Below, one piece after another: positions 26,367 through 35,118 of a stretch of DNA of 64,000 nt. The stretch is taken from positions 450,111 through 514,110 of the forward strand of contig CAWFGS010000003.1 of the NCBI GenBank assembly GCA_963815535.1, in the 5' to 3' direction. The position numbers were made by a program, and so were the translations under genes. The notes below the pieces were generated by a model, which ran no database searches, had not been told where the DNA came from, and saw only the letters and a program-made list of their open reading frames with translations. This DNA comes from CAWFGS01 sp963815535. GTDB lineage: Bacteria; Pseudomonadota; Alphaproteobacteria; Sphingomonadales; Sphingomonadaceae. How positions within the stretch are numbered: position 1 is the stretch's first letter; every line of letters starts with the position of its first letter.

Positions 26367-27391
26367 TGCGGGTGAAATGCGCGACCCTCGTGGCTTCCAC
26401 TGCATTGGCCCTGACCGGCTGCGTGGCCACTGCGATCACCGGCGATCCCGCCATCGCGGTTTATGCCAAAGGGGAAACCACCCCCGTCGGCACCGCGAAT
26501 GATGATGCGGCCGACGATCCGGCGATCTGGCACAACGCCGCCGATCCCGCTGCCAGCCTGATCGTGGCGACGGACAAGAAAGCCGGGCTGTATGTCTATG
26601 GCCTGGATGGCAAAACGCGCAGTTTCGCGCCCGGCGGAATGCTCAACAATGTCGATCTGGTCGATATGGGCGCAAACGGTATCGTCGTCGCGGCGAGCGA
26701 TCGCAACGACCTCGCAAATGCGAAAATCCGACTGTATCGGCTCGACACTGCCGGCGCGAAGCTAATTCCGCTGGGGTCCGTCGATGGCGGTACGGGCGAA
26801 GCGTACGGATTGTGCCTGTCCGTGCGATCGGGAGAATTGCGCGCATTTTCGGTTCTGAAGGATGGACGGATCGGCGAATATCGCATCGATCTCGGCGCGA
26901 ATATCGACGCGACGCTGATCCGTTCGCTGTCCGTACCAAGCCAGGCGGAAGGCTGCGTGATCGATCCGCGCAACGGCGCATTCTACGTGGGCGAGGAAAA
27001 TGCGGGCATCTGGCGCTTTGCCGCCGGTGAGGCGATCGGGGAACTGGTCGCCCCGATCGACAACCGCCAGCTGGTCGCCGATGTCGAAGGGCTCGCTCTG
27101 GCGGTGGACGGCGCGGATGGCGGTTGGCTGATCGCATCGAGCCAGGGTGACAACAGTTATGCCCGGTATCGCTTGCCCGACATGGCCCCGGCCGGACGGT
27201 TCCGCATCGCTGCTGGCGCATTCGGCGCGACCGAGGAAACGGATGGTATCGCACTTGATACCAACAGCTTCGGTGCGGCGTATCCGCAAGGACTGTTCGT
27301 GGCGCAGGACGGCGTGAACGGCGCGGAGGCGCAGAATTTCAAGCTGGTGTCATGGGCGGATATTCTGGCCGCCATGCATTCGGACCGATAA
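26366..27391 (+). CDS. Beta-propeller phytase, lipoprotein
   Basis: A 341-residue 3-phytase of the beta-propeller type, which hydrolyses phytate in a calcium-dependent way. The N-terminus is a lipoprotein signal (lipobox ALTGC, Cys19), so it is membrane-tethered in the periplasm or at the surface. Propeller landmarks are DDAADDPAIWHN, VATDKKAGLYVYGLDG, NNVDLV, EAYGLCLS, and AEGCVIDPRNGAFYVGEE containing calcium/phosphate-site acidic residues. It is translationally coupled to the upstream TonB receptor. The 3' end overlaps the convergent methyltransferase gene by 42 bp. Confidence 0.92.
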   Translation: MRVKCATLVASTALALTGCVATAITGDPAIAVYAKGETTPVGTANDDAADDPAIWHNAADPAASLIVATDKKAGLYVYGLDGKTRSFAPGGMLNNVDLVDMGANGIVVAASDRNDLANAKIRLYRLDTAGAKLIPLGSVDGGTGEAYGLCLSVRSGELRAFSVLKDGRIGEYRIDLGANIDATLIRSLSVPSQAEGCVIDPRNGAFYVGEENAGIWRFAAGEAIGELVAPIDNRQLVADVEGLALAVDGADGGWLIASSQGDNSYARYRLPDMAPAGRFRIAAGAFGATEETDGIALDTNSFGAAYPQGLFVAQDGVNGAEAQNFKLVSWADILAAMHSDR

Positions 27392-28267
27392 TTTGCAAAC
27401 CGGCATAGGGTACACCGCATCCTGCGCGCCTGCCTGATCCGTTAGATAGTCCGTTATTTCGCGAAGCAGCAAACGGCGATCTTCGGGCGGCAGGACGAAA
27501 GCGGCGTAATAGAAGCCCAGCGCTTCGTTCGCCACGGCTTCGGCCGTTCCCGTCAAAGAAAACACCGTATTTTCAATCGTAATTTCGGCTTTGTCGAAAA
27601 CCCGCCTGCACAGTTCGGCAAGCGCCTGTGGAGTGCGTACTCGCGGGTCGCCCAAATCGCGATCGCCGTAACCGGGAATGATGCGACTGACATGTCGGAA
27701 GATCATGGCGTCGATGGCGCCATATTGCGGGGCGATTGCCGCATCACCGTCAACGATGGCTGAAAAAACGCCCCCTGGCTTCGTAACTCGTCCAATTTCG
27801 CTCAGGACAGCGTCGAGCGGCTCCATCAAAGTCAAGGCCCAATGGCACAGGACCGCATCCTGCGAACCGGTATCGACGAAGTTTAGGTCTTGGGCATAAC
27901 CCTGCCGGAGCCTGACTTTCGGACTGTTCAGACGCTCTTGGGCGAGCGCAAGTTCTTCCGGGCTCATATCGATACCTGTCAGACGTTCGGCATCGGGACA
28001 TAGCTCAAGGCATTTGGCGAGGAGAAAGCCGCTGCCGCAAGCGAGGTTGAGGATATTGTGCGCGCCGGGATCCTGCGCTTCTTCGCAAAGCCATTCATAT
28101 GTCGTGCGCCCGCATTCGTCGCGGGATCGGGTCGCGCATCGTTCCATAAAGCCGGGATTGCGGCGATGAATTTCCCTGAGGTGTTCGCGCAGCGATCCGC
28201 CATCCGGGTCGCGCCGCTGCATCAGCGCCTCGGTCCATGCAGAGCTTACCGCGCTGTCAGTTCTCAT
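27350..28267 (-). CDS. Class I SAM-dependent methyltransferase
   Basis: A 305-residue protein with a Rossmann methyltransferase core: NILNLACGSGFLLAK (motif I), LTGIDMSPEELALAQERL (motif II region), DAVLCHWALTLMEPLDAVL (motif IV) and VTKPGGVFSAIVDG. The substrate is unknown. The ATG at 28267 overlaps the stop of the phytanoyl-dioxygenase-like gene by 11 bp, so the two are coupled and probably work on the same small molecule. An upstream in-frame start would intrude further into that gene. Confidence 0.85.
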   Translation of the reverse strand: MRTDSAVSSAWTEALMQRRDPDGGSLREHLREIHRRNPGFMERCATRSRDECGRTTYEWLCEEAQDPGAHNILNLACGSGFLLAKCLELCPDAERLTGIDMSPEELALAQERLNSPKVRLRQGYAQDLNFVDTGSQDAVLCHWALTLMEPLDAVLSEIGRVTKPGGVFSAIVDGDAAIAPQYGAIDAMIFRHVSRIIPGYGDRDLGDPRVRTPQALAELCRRVFDKAEITIENTVFSLTGTAEAVANEALGFYYAAFVLPPEDRRLLLREITDYLTDQAGAQDAVYPMPVCKLSVRMHGGQNIRP

Positions 28268-29291
28268 AGGGTTTGCGCTCGTTCGCCAGCGGCGCGTCAT
28301 GACCATCACGTTCGGGTTTGTGACCAGCGGTGTTCATCCAGTCTCGTTCGGCTGGCCAGCACACGGGATTGACCCGGCTTTTCGCGACTTCGCCGGGACC
28401 GATGCCGGGCAGGAACTTGTTCCAGTCGCCCGACACCATCGTCGGCGCATCGACGACACGTGCACCATCGACGAAGAAGGTGTTGGCCAGCGCACAGCGG
28501 CTGATCGGGGTCGCATTGCCCCCAACGGTGTGGAAATTGAGATTGTGATGAAAGCTCACTTCGCCAACGGCAAAGGGGCCATCATCCACTACCACTCCCT
28601 GCTCGGCGAAAATTTCGGCAACACGCCGGTCGTAGCTCGTATCGGTTTTGTTGAACGGGACGTCGGACACCAGTTTCCAGACGTCCATGCCCTTCGCAAA
28701 CGCAAGCGGCCCCGTGCTGCGCACAATGGCCTGCGCGGGTATCCAGGCGGTCACGACCTGATTGGTGGCGAGCGGGAAATGATGATCGTCGTAATGCCAC
28801 GGCGTTCGCCCGCAGCCCGGTTCCTTCGACAACAGATTGTCGTGATAGAGCCTGACGGCATCGACTTTGAGCAGGTCAGCACAGATTTTTGCGATCCGCG
28901 GACTGAGCACGAACAGCCTGAGGACGGGATTGTCGAGCCATGCCATTTCCGCCGAATAGAAACGGCTGCCCGGCTTTGCGGCCGCGATGGGGCTTCCATC
29001 GGAACGCGGGCGCTGTGCATCGGGCACGACATCGAACGCCGCGGCAAGCACCGATACGATTTCGGCCCTGAGCGTAACGACGGCTGCCGGCGACAGAACG
29101 CCGGGCAATTTGACGTAACCATCCATGCAGAAAGACGCGATGGCATCGGACGGCAAATCGTACGGTGTTTCCAATTCCTGTTGCAACGCATCGAAAGCCA
29201 ATGGCGCGACCGTAGCCGGGTCGGGATCGAGCGACACATCTGAAATTGATCCGGGCGCGTGCGATGGCTGGCCTTCGTCGGCAAGCCCCAC
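28257..29291 (-). CDS. Phytanoyl-CoA dioxygenase (PhyH) family protein
   Basis: A 344-residue Fe(II)/2-oxoglutarate oxygenase-type protein. The iron ligands are visible as HYDD in TPWHYDDHHF and the distal His in HHNLNFHTVGGN; an Arg for 2-oxoglutarate follows in SRCALANTFF. The only conventional start is a GTG. Upstream of it the same frame stays open and reads a protein-like WDGDNQAWWDWYV, suggesting the true N-terminus lies further out and was lost to a small indel. It is paired with a methyltransferase, suggesting hydroxylation plus methylation of one metabolite; the substrate is unknown. Confidence 0.82.
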   Translation of the reverse strand: MGLADEGQPSHAPGSISDVSLDPDPATVAPLAFDALQQELETPYDLPSDAIASFCMDGYVKLPGVLSPAAVVTLRAEIVSVLAAAFDVVPDAQRPRSDGSPIAAAKPGSRFYSAEMAWLDNPVLRLFVLSPRIAKICADLLKVDAVRLYHDNLLSKEPGCGRTPWHYDDHHFPLATNQVVTAWIPAQAIVRSTGPLAFAKGMDVWKLVSDVPFNKTDTSYDRRVAEIFAEQGVVVDDGPFAVGEVSFHHNLNFHTVGGNATPISRCALANTFFVDGARVVDAPTMVSGDWNKFLPGIGPGEVAKSRVNPVCWPAERDWMNTAGHKPERDGHDAPLANERKPYEN

Positions 29292-29569
29292 ATACCAATC
29301 CCACCACGCCTGGTTGTCGCCATCCCAAGGTTCGGAAACATCGAAATCCGCATCGGCCCCATTCGACGGATATGGCCGGGTCTTTCCAGGCGTAGTGGTA
29401 TCGCTCGTAATTATTTGAAATCCTTCAGCAGTGGGTCTTGTCCGACGCGCTACGCGGTTGTCGATCGACTGTCACGGGCAGGCTGCAATTCATCGTTGCG
29501 GGAGCATCCGATATCGCTTCGAACGCCGACGCGCCGGCATTGCTGGGCAAACACTGCATTGCAGGCCAA

Positions 29570-32500
29570 TCAATGGAAATCTCGTGAAGAAGGGATCACT
29601 TTGGCGTCGCGCGGATGGCGGTTCAGACTGCTGGGGAGCGGGCTGACGACATGGTCGGCGCGCGCGACGCTGGTTTCCAGCAAATCATCGGATAGCGACA
29701 GCAGCTTGGGCGTGGCGTCGAATAAATGTTCGGCGACGACGTGGATCACGTCGTCATCTTTCTGCATCCGTCCATGAACCTCCATCATACGCGCGCCCAT
29801 GATGACGCCGCGATAACGTTCCATGACATTGGGCCAAATGACCAGATTGATGACCCCGCCTTCATCCTCCAGCGTTATGAAGCATACTCCCTTGGCGCTG
29901 CCTGGACGCTGCCGTATGAGAACGATACCGGCAACTTTCACGCGCGCATCGAAACGCCGGTCGCGCAGGGTTGCGGCAGGGATGTAGCCTTCTGCAGTAT
30001 AGTTCTGACGCAGGAAGGCGAAAGGGTGCGCCTTCAAAGAGAGCCGCATGGTTTGGTAATCGGCGACGACGTGTTCGCATTTGGGCATGGTGGGCAAAAC
30101 GACGGTGTGTTCGTCGCCCTCGTCGCGCTGCTGGGCGAAAGCGAACAATGGCAAATTCGGCGACTGTTTCAGCGCGCGGGCATCCCACAACGCCTGCCGT
30201 CGATCGATACCTGCAGAACGGAATGCATCGGCGGCCGCAAGTTTTTCGATCGCGAAAACCGGCAAACCCGTGCGTTCCCTGACTGCCTCGACATCCTTGT
30301 ATGGAATGGTGCGTGCGCGTGCGATTTTTGCCGCGTCATCCGCGCTGAATCCACCGATTTGCCGCAAGCCCAATCGCACAGCCCAAGTTCCCGGCTTCGC
30401 TCCGGGTTCGAGCAAATTATCCCGATCGGAATAATTCACATCGGGTGCACGCACCTCCACCCCATGCTCTCGTGCATCGCGAACGATCTGTGCCGGAGCG
30501 TAAAATCCCATTGGCTGCGAGTTAAGCAACGCCGCGCAGAACACGTCGGGATAGAAGCATTTTATCCAACTGGAGACGTAAACCAGATGCGCGAAACTGG
30601 CGGCGTGGCTTTCGGGGAAGCCATATTCGCCGAACCCTTCGATCTGGCTGAAACAGCGGGCGGCGAATTCGCGGTCATAGCCGCGTTCGACCATCCGGCC
30701 GACCATCCTTTCCTTATGTTCGGATACCTCCCCACGGCTGCGGAACGTGGCCATTGCCTTACGCAACCGGTTTGCTTCTGCCGGAGTGAATTCAGCGGCT
30801 ACCAGCGCAATCTTCATTGCCTGTTCTTGAAAGATCGGGACTCCCAAGGTTCGGCCCAAAATATTCTTAAGCTCGTCCGGGTCATGTTCGGGTCCGGGAG
30901 AGGGGTATTCGTCCTTTTCCCTTCCCTGCCGCCGTTTGAGATAGGGATGCACCATATCGCCCTGAATCGGACCGGGACGCACGATCGCCACTTCGATCAC
31001 CAGATCGTAGAATTTTCGGGGTTTGAGCTTGGGCAGCATGTTCATCTGTGCGCGGCTTTCCACCTGAAACACGCCGACGGAATCGCCCTTGCACAGCATA
31101 TCGTAAACATCGGCATCGTCCTGCGGAATGCTCGCCAACGTGTACCGTTTGCCGTAATGTGCTTCGATCAGATCGAAGCTCTTGCGGATGCAGGTGAGCA
31201 TTCCAAGCGCCAGTATATCGACCTTCATGATACGCAATTCGTCGATATCGTCCTTGTCCCATTCGATGAAGCTGCGTTCAGGCATGGCCCCGTTGCCGAT
31301 CGGCACGGTTTGGGTCAGCGGGCCTTCGGTCAGGATGAATCCGCCGACATGCTGTGACAGATGGCGCGGCATTCCGATCATCTGGTCCGCCAGCGCAATG
31401 GCACGTTTGAGATAGGGATCGGCAAGATCGAGGCCGGTCTCCTTCTCCACCCGGTCGCCATCCATTTCGCTGCCCCAACTGCCCCAGATGGTTTTCGCTA
31501 TTGTCGCGGTGACATCTTCTGACAGACCCATAGCCTTGCCGACTTCGCGAATGGCGGAACGGGGCCGATAATGGATTACTGTGGCACATAGTCCGGCCCG
31601 TTGGCGCCCGTACTTCCTATAAATGTGCTGAATGACTTCTTCGCGCCGTTCATGTTCGAAATCGACATCGATATCAGGCGGTTCCTTGCGCTCTTGCGAT
31701 ATGAAGCGTTCGAACAGCAGTTCGACCTGCGCGGGATCCACCGAAGTGATGCCGAGACAATAGCAGACGGCGCTATTGGCTGCCGAACCTCGTCCCTGAC
31801 ACAGAATCGGCGGATCACAACCACGGGCGTAATCGATGATTTCCTTGATCGTCAGAAAGTAGCGCGCAATGTTCATTGTGCCGATAAGCGCCAGTTCGCG
31901 CTTGATCAGGTCCATCACCTTATCCGGCACGCCTTCGGGATAGCGACGGGTCGCCCCTTCCCATGCAATCTGTTCGAGGTGGGTTTGCGGCGTGCGCCCC
32001 TTGGGCACGCCGAGTTCGGGGTATTCGTAGCGTAGTTCAAGCAGAGAGAAATCGCAGGCATCGGCAACTTCGCGTGTGGCCACTATGGCGTGGGGCCACT
32101 CAGCGAACAGGCGCTGCATTTCTTGTGGCGGCTTCAAATGGCGTTCGGCGTTGGCGTGCAAAAGATAGCCTGCTTCGGCAACAGTCGTCTTTTCACGGAT
32201 ACAGGTCATAATGTCCTGCAATGGGCGGCGCGCAGGCGTTGCGTAATGGACATCGTTGGTGGCGAGTATGGACAGGCTGTTTACGCGTGCGATCTTGTCG
32301 AGCTGCACGATACGCGCACGATCGCCACCCCGATAGAGATAGGCTGCGGCGATATGACGCATGGTCGGCAGAGCTTCGACAAGGCAGGGCAAGCGATCGG
32401 CGAAGGCGGCAAGATCTTCGCCCGGCAGTGCGATAAGCTGCACGCCCTTGCTATGTTCCGCCAGCATGTCGAGCGTCAGCTGGCATTCGCCCTTGCCCTG

Positions 32501-32884
32501 CCATTCGCCATCCAACGTTTGCATTTTTCCCTGCGACAAAAGCGTGCACAGGCGGCCATAGGCGGCGCGATCGCGGGGGTAGGCGAGGAAGGCGTCTCCT
32601 TCGACCAATTCTATCCGGCAGCCAATAATGGGGCGCATTTTAGCGCGGCGGGCATTGGCGTGAAGGCGCACCACGCCCGCCATCGTATTGATATCAGCGA
32701 TGCCCAGCGCATCATAACCTTGTCCGTAAGCGGCCTCCACCAAATCGACGGCATCGGATGCGCCGCGCAGGAAAGAGAAGCAGCTCGCTACACCCAATTC
32801 GACATAATCGGTGCGTGTGTTTGCGACAATCGGGCCGTCAGCGCGCAACTCGCGCTTTGCCGGTGTGAGTGGGGCATCGGGCAT
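29570..32884 (-). CDS. dnaE2: Error-prone DNA polymerase III alpha subunit (ImuC)
   Basis: A 1104-residue C-family polymerase for translesion synthesis. The N-terminal PHP domain (VELGVASCFSFLRGASD, ALGIADINTMAGVVRLH) is followed by the palm with CQGRGSAANSAVCYCLGI and the catalytic acidic motif PPDIDVDFEHERREEVIQ. The finger region has VGVFQVESRAQMNMLPKLKP and IVRPGPIQGDMVHPYL, then a helix-hairpin-helix and OB domain (VKVAGIVLIRQRPGSAKGV). ImuC works with ImuA and ImuB in SOS mutagenesis. Its ATG directly abuts the imuB stop, so it is the third gene of the SOS operon. Confidence 0.96.
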   Translation of the reverse strand: MPDAPLTPAKRELRADGPIVANTRTDYVELGVASCFSFLRGASDAVDLVEAAYGQGYDALGIADINTMAGVVRLHANARRAKMRPIIGCRIELVEGDAFLAYPRDRAAYGRLCTLLSQGKMQTLDGEWQGKGECQLTLDMLAEHSKGVQLIALPGEDLAAFADRLPCLVEALPTMRHIAAAYLYRGGDRARIVQLDKIARVNSLSILATNDVHYATPARRPLQDIMTCIREKTTVAEAGYLLHANAERHLKPPQEMQRLFAEWPHAIVATREVADACDFSLLELRYEYPELGVPKGRTPQTHLEQIAWEGATRRYPEGVPDKVMDLIKRELALIGTMNIARYFLTIKEIIDYARGCDPPILCQGRGSAANSAVCYCLGITSVDPAQVELLFERFISQERKEPPDIDVDFEHERREEVIQHIYRKYGRQRAGLCATVIHYRPRSAIREVGKAMGLSEDVTATIAKTIWGSWGSEMDGDRVEKETGLDLADPYLKRAIALADQMIGMPRHLSQHVGGFILTEGPLTQTVPIGNGAMPERSFIEWDKDDIDELRIMKVDILALGMLTCIRKSFDLIEAHYGKRYTLASIPQDDADVYDMLCKGDSVGVFQVESRAQMNMLPKLKPRKFYDLVIEVAIVRPGPIQGDMVHPYLKRRQGREKDEYPSPGPEHDPDELKNILGRTLGVPIFQEQAMKIALVAAEFTPAEANRLRKAMATFRSRGEVSEHKERMVGRMVERGYDREFAARCFSQIEGFGEYGFPESHAASFAHLVYVSSWIKCFYPDVFCAALLNSQPMGFYAPAQIVRDAREHGVEVRAPDVNYSDRDNLLEPGAKPGTWAVRLGLRQIGGFSADDAAKIARARTIPYKDVEAVRERTGLPVFAIEKLAAADAFRSAGIDRRQALWDARALKQSPNLPLFAFAQQRDEGDEHTVVLPTMPKCEHVVADYQTMRLSLKAHPFAFLRQNYTAEGYIPAATLRDRRFDARVKVAGIVLIRQRPGSAKGVCFITLEDEGGVINLVIWPNVMERYRGVIMGARMMEVHGRMQKDDDVIHVVAEHLFDATPKLLSLSDDLLETSVARADHVVSPLPSSLNRHPRDAKVIPSSRDFH

Positions 32885-34486
32885 CTATGCGAACAACCCA
32901 TGCATAAACCATTGCGGCGCATCGCCGCGGCCATCGCCTGCTATTCCAGCGCGATAGATCCAGAAACGCCGCCCGACCTCGTCCTCCACCTTGTAATAAT
33001 CGCGTATGCGAGCCGTAGAGCGTTCCCGCCACCATTCGGGCGCGATGCGTTCCGGCCCTTGCACCTTCACCACATCGTGCAAACGCCGCCGCCAGCGAAA
33101 ACGGCGTGGTGGACCTTCGGGCGTGGCGTAGATGACGGTAACCAGTTCCGGCCGGTCGAACAGGCGCAACGGGCGTTCCCGCAGCGGGGTAGCCGCAGGC
33201 AGCGCCAATTTGCCGCGCAAGGCGGGCCGCCAGCCGACCGAGCGTTCGGGCATATGGCTGGCATAAGGAACCGCGCGCAGCACATGGTTTTCACCGATCC
33301 GGGCGCAAAGCCGGTCGATAAGTTCGGGCAGCGCGATGCCTTTCGCAACATCCTCGTCCAGCCCCGATTGGCGTGCGGCCATATCCTCGTGATGCAGCGC
33401 GGTCAGCGTGAAGGCATCGAATCCGAAATCCGCTTTCAACATGGCCAGCTTTTCTGCGAACAGGCGCACGATATGGTCAGGCGAACGCACCGGGGCGGCA
33501 GTGCGCGCGTCCACCGACTGGATATCGCCATCGACCCGAAACGCGTCGAAACGCGCTGCACGCAGGCCTTGTTGACAGGCAAACAATTGCTCGCACAAAT
33601 CATTGGCGAGGCCGGCCAGCACCGGCTCCAGCACGGCGGTGTGTCGGATGGGTTCCATTACGCGCGAGTGAGCGCGATATACGGTGCGTTCGGCGAGCGG
33701 TGCGACGGGCTCGGCAATCTGGCCTAGCGCTTGCTGCAATCGGTGGAGCGGATTGTCGGGAGCATCGGCTTTCCTGCTGACGAAGCGTTTGGCAAGACCA
33801 TGCGAGCGGAACCGGCGGGCCAGTGCCAGTGTGGGAATATCCATCAATGCGCCGATGGTTTTTAAGCCCACTCTACGCAGCAGCAGAGCGGTTTCGGCAT
33901 CGATACGCAGAGCCTCGATGGGGAGCGGCGCAATCGCGGCGCGCAGTCCCGCCTCGTCGCTATTCACACCGTTACCGTCATAGCGCGCCAACGCCCAGGC
34001 TCCGCCGATGGTAGGCGCTATGGCGGTGCGGCTGGCGAGACCCATCGCGGCATAGCGGGCGCGCATATCAGCCAGCATCGCAGCCTCCCCGCCGAAACGG
34101 TGCGCTGCGCCGGTCGTGTCGAGCAGCAGACCGTCTCTACCGTTCCCCCATGAATCCACCGCCGTCCACGGACTCCAGCGACACGTCCAACGGGTGAGGC
34201 GTTCGAGAAAGGCAGCGTCGCCCATTGGGTCGGACGGATGCACCTCAAGCAGCGGATAGATTGCGCGAGCATCGGTCAGTCGCTGGCCCGGTTTTGCGCC
34301 ATTTTTGCGCGCGGCACTGTTCACTGCGTCGATAACCGTGCCATGTGCGCCTTCCGAAGTGAGCGCCAGCGGGGTCGTATTATCCGGACGCTTACCCGAA
34401 TTGACGTTCAGCCCCCTCCATCTGTCCATTGCCAACGCCGGAAACCATGTCGAGACGATCCTGCGTTCGGTGCGCCGCCTGGTCAT
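32885..34486 (-). CDS. imuB: ImuB, Y-family polymerase-like adaptor of the mutasome
   Basis: A 533-residue DinB-related protein. The N-terminus VSTWFPALAMDRW lacks the metal-binding Asp of active Y-family polymerases, as expected for ImuB, which acts as a hub linking ImuA, DnaE2 and the clamp. Fingers/thumb features remain (AIAPTIGGAWALARY, LRRVGLKTIGALMDIPTLALARRF), with PLRLFDRPELV in the C-terminal half. It overlaps imuA by 95 bp and is followed without a gap by dnaE2. Confidence 0.93.
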   Translation of the reverse strand: MTRRRTERRIVSTWFPALAMDRWRGLNVNSGKRPDNTTPLALTSEGAHGTVIDAVNSAARKNGAKPGQRLTDARAIYPLLEVHPSDPMGDAAFLERLTRWTCRWSPWTAVDSWGNGRDGLLLDTTGAAHRFGGEAAMLADMRARYAAMGLASRTAIAPTIGGAWALARYDGNGVNSDEAGLRAAIAPLPIEALRIDAETALLLRRVGLKTIGALMDIPTLALARRFRSHGLAKRFVSRKADAPDNPLHRLQQALGQIAEPVAPLAERTVYRAHSRVMEPIRHTAVLEPVLAGLANDLCEQLFACQQGLRAARFDAFRVDGDIQSVDARTAAPVRSPDHIVRLFAEKLAMLKADFGFDAFTLTALHHEDMAARQSGLDEDVAKGIALPELIDRLCARIGENHVLRAVPYASHMPERSVGWRPALRGKLALPAATPLRERPLRLFDRPELVTVIYATPEGPPRRFRWRRRLHDVVKVQGPERIAPEWWRERSTARIRDYYKVEDEVGRRFWIYRAGIAGDGRGDAPQWFMHGLFA

Positions 34487-35090
34487 AGCTCGCCTCCCAC
34501 ATGCGCGGCTGCATATCGCGCGCGCGGAACAGGTCTAGCGACCAGACAGGTGCGCCAGGCGCTTTTTCGTCGTGCGGATGTGCCAGCGAGGGGCGGCTTT
34601 CCACTCGCCAGCGGCGCCGTGCCCCGCTCAGATCGGAGTTTCCGCTCACCCTCAGCAGGAACGCTGGTACGCCATGACGCTCCGCCGCGACTGCCAAGCG
34701 CCGTGTCGCTGTGAAATCGAGCGCGCGCGGATCGCCGTGGATCTCGCCGATGACCGCGCCCAGCGAAGGACATTTCAGCCCCTCTGCCATAGTCCACAAC
34801 GCCTCTTTCCCGTTCTTTGCTGCGACGTGAATGACATCCCGTCCCACCCGGCGAGGTATTCCATGCAGAAACACCCGCCCCAACTCGCGAATGGATTTGT
34901 GATCTTGAACCCACAACACGGTAGCGCCCATGCCAGCCTCTACCTGCGACAGCGCGAGCCCGACTGCCGCCGCATCGCCTGGCGCGACGAACATCTCTTG
35001 CAATGTCGATCCGGCGGGCACGAATCCACCCACCGGGACAGACGGCGTAGAAGGGGAAAGAGATTGGGATCGGCACAGATTATCGTTCAT
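34392..35090 (-). CDS. imuA: ImuA, RecA/SulA-like mutasome component
   Basis: A 232-residue protein of the ImuA family. The RecA-like core is visible in VPAGSTLQEMFVAPGDAAA, VLWVQDHKSIRELGRVFLHG and DVIHVAAKNGKEALWTMAEGL, then the RRLAVAAERHGVPAFLLRV strand. It lacks a Walker A lysine. It is the first gene of imuA-imuB-dnaE2 and overlaps imuB by 95 bp. A LexA box lies 14 bp upstream of the start codon, so the operon should be induced by DNA damage. Confidence 0.9.
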   Translation of the reverse strand: MNDNLCRSQSLSPSTPSVPVGGFVPAGSTLQEMFVAPGDAAAVGLALSQVEAGMGATVLWVQDHKSIRELGRVFLHGIPRRVGRDVIHVAAKNGKEALWTMAEGLKCPSLGAVIGEIHGDPRALDFTATRRLAVAAERHGVPAFLLRVSGNSDLSGARRRWRVESRPSLAHPHDEKAPGAPVWSLDLFRARDMQPRMWEASYDQAAHRTQDRLDMVSGVGNGQMEGAERQFG

Positions 35091-35103
35091 AAGAGAATCA
35101 CTT

Positions 35104-35118
35104 GTTCCCTTTATGTTC
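35104..35118 (-). promoter_or_regulatory. LexA (SOS) box of the alphaproteobacterial type
   Basis: GTTCCCTTTATGTTC is an exact GTTC-N7-GTTC direct repeat, the alphaproteobacterial LexA operator; on the minus strand it reads GAAC-N7-GAAC. It lies 14 bp upstream of imuA, so bound LexA would overlap the promoter and block the mutasome operon. Confidence 0.85.
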
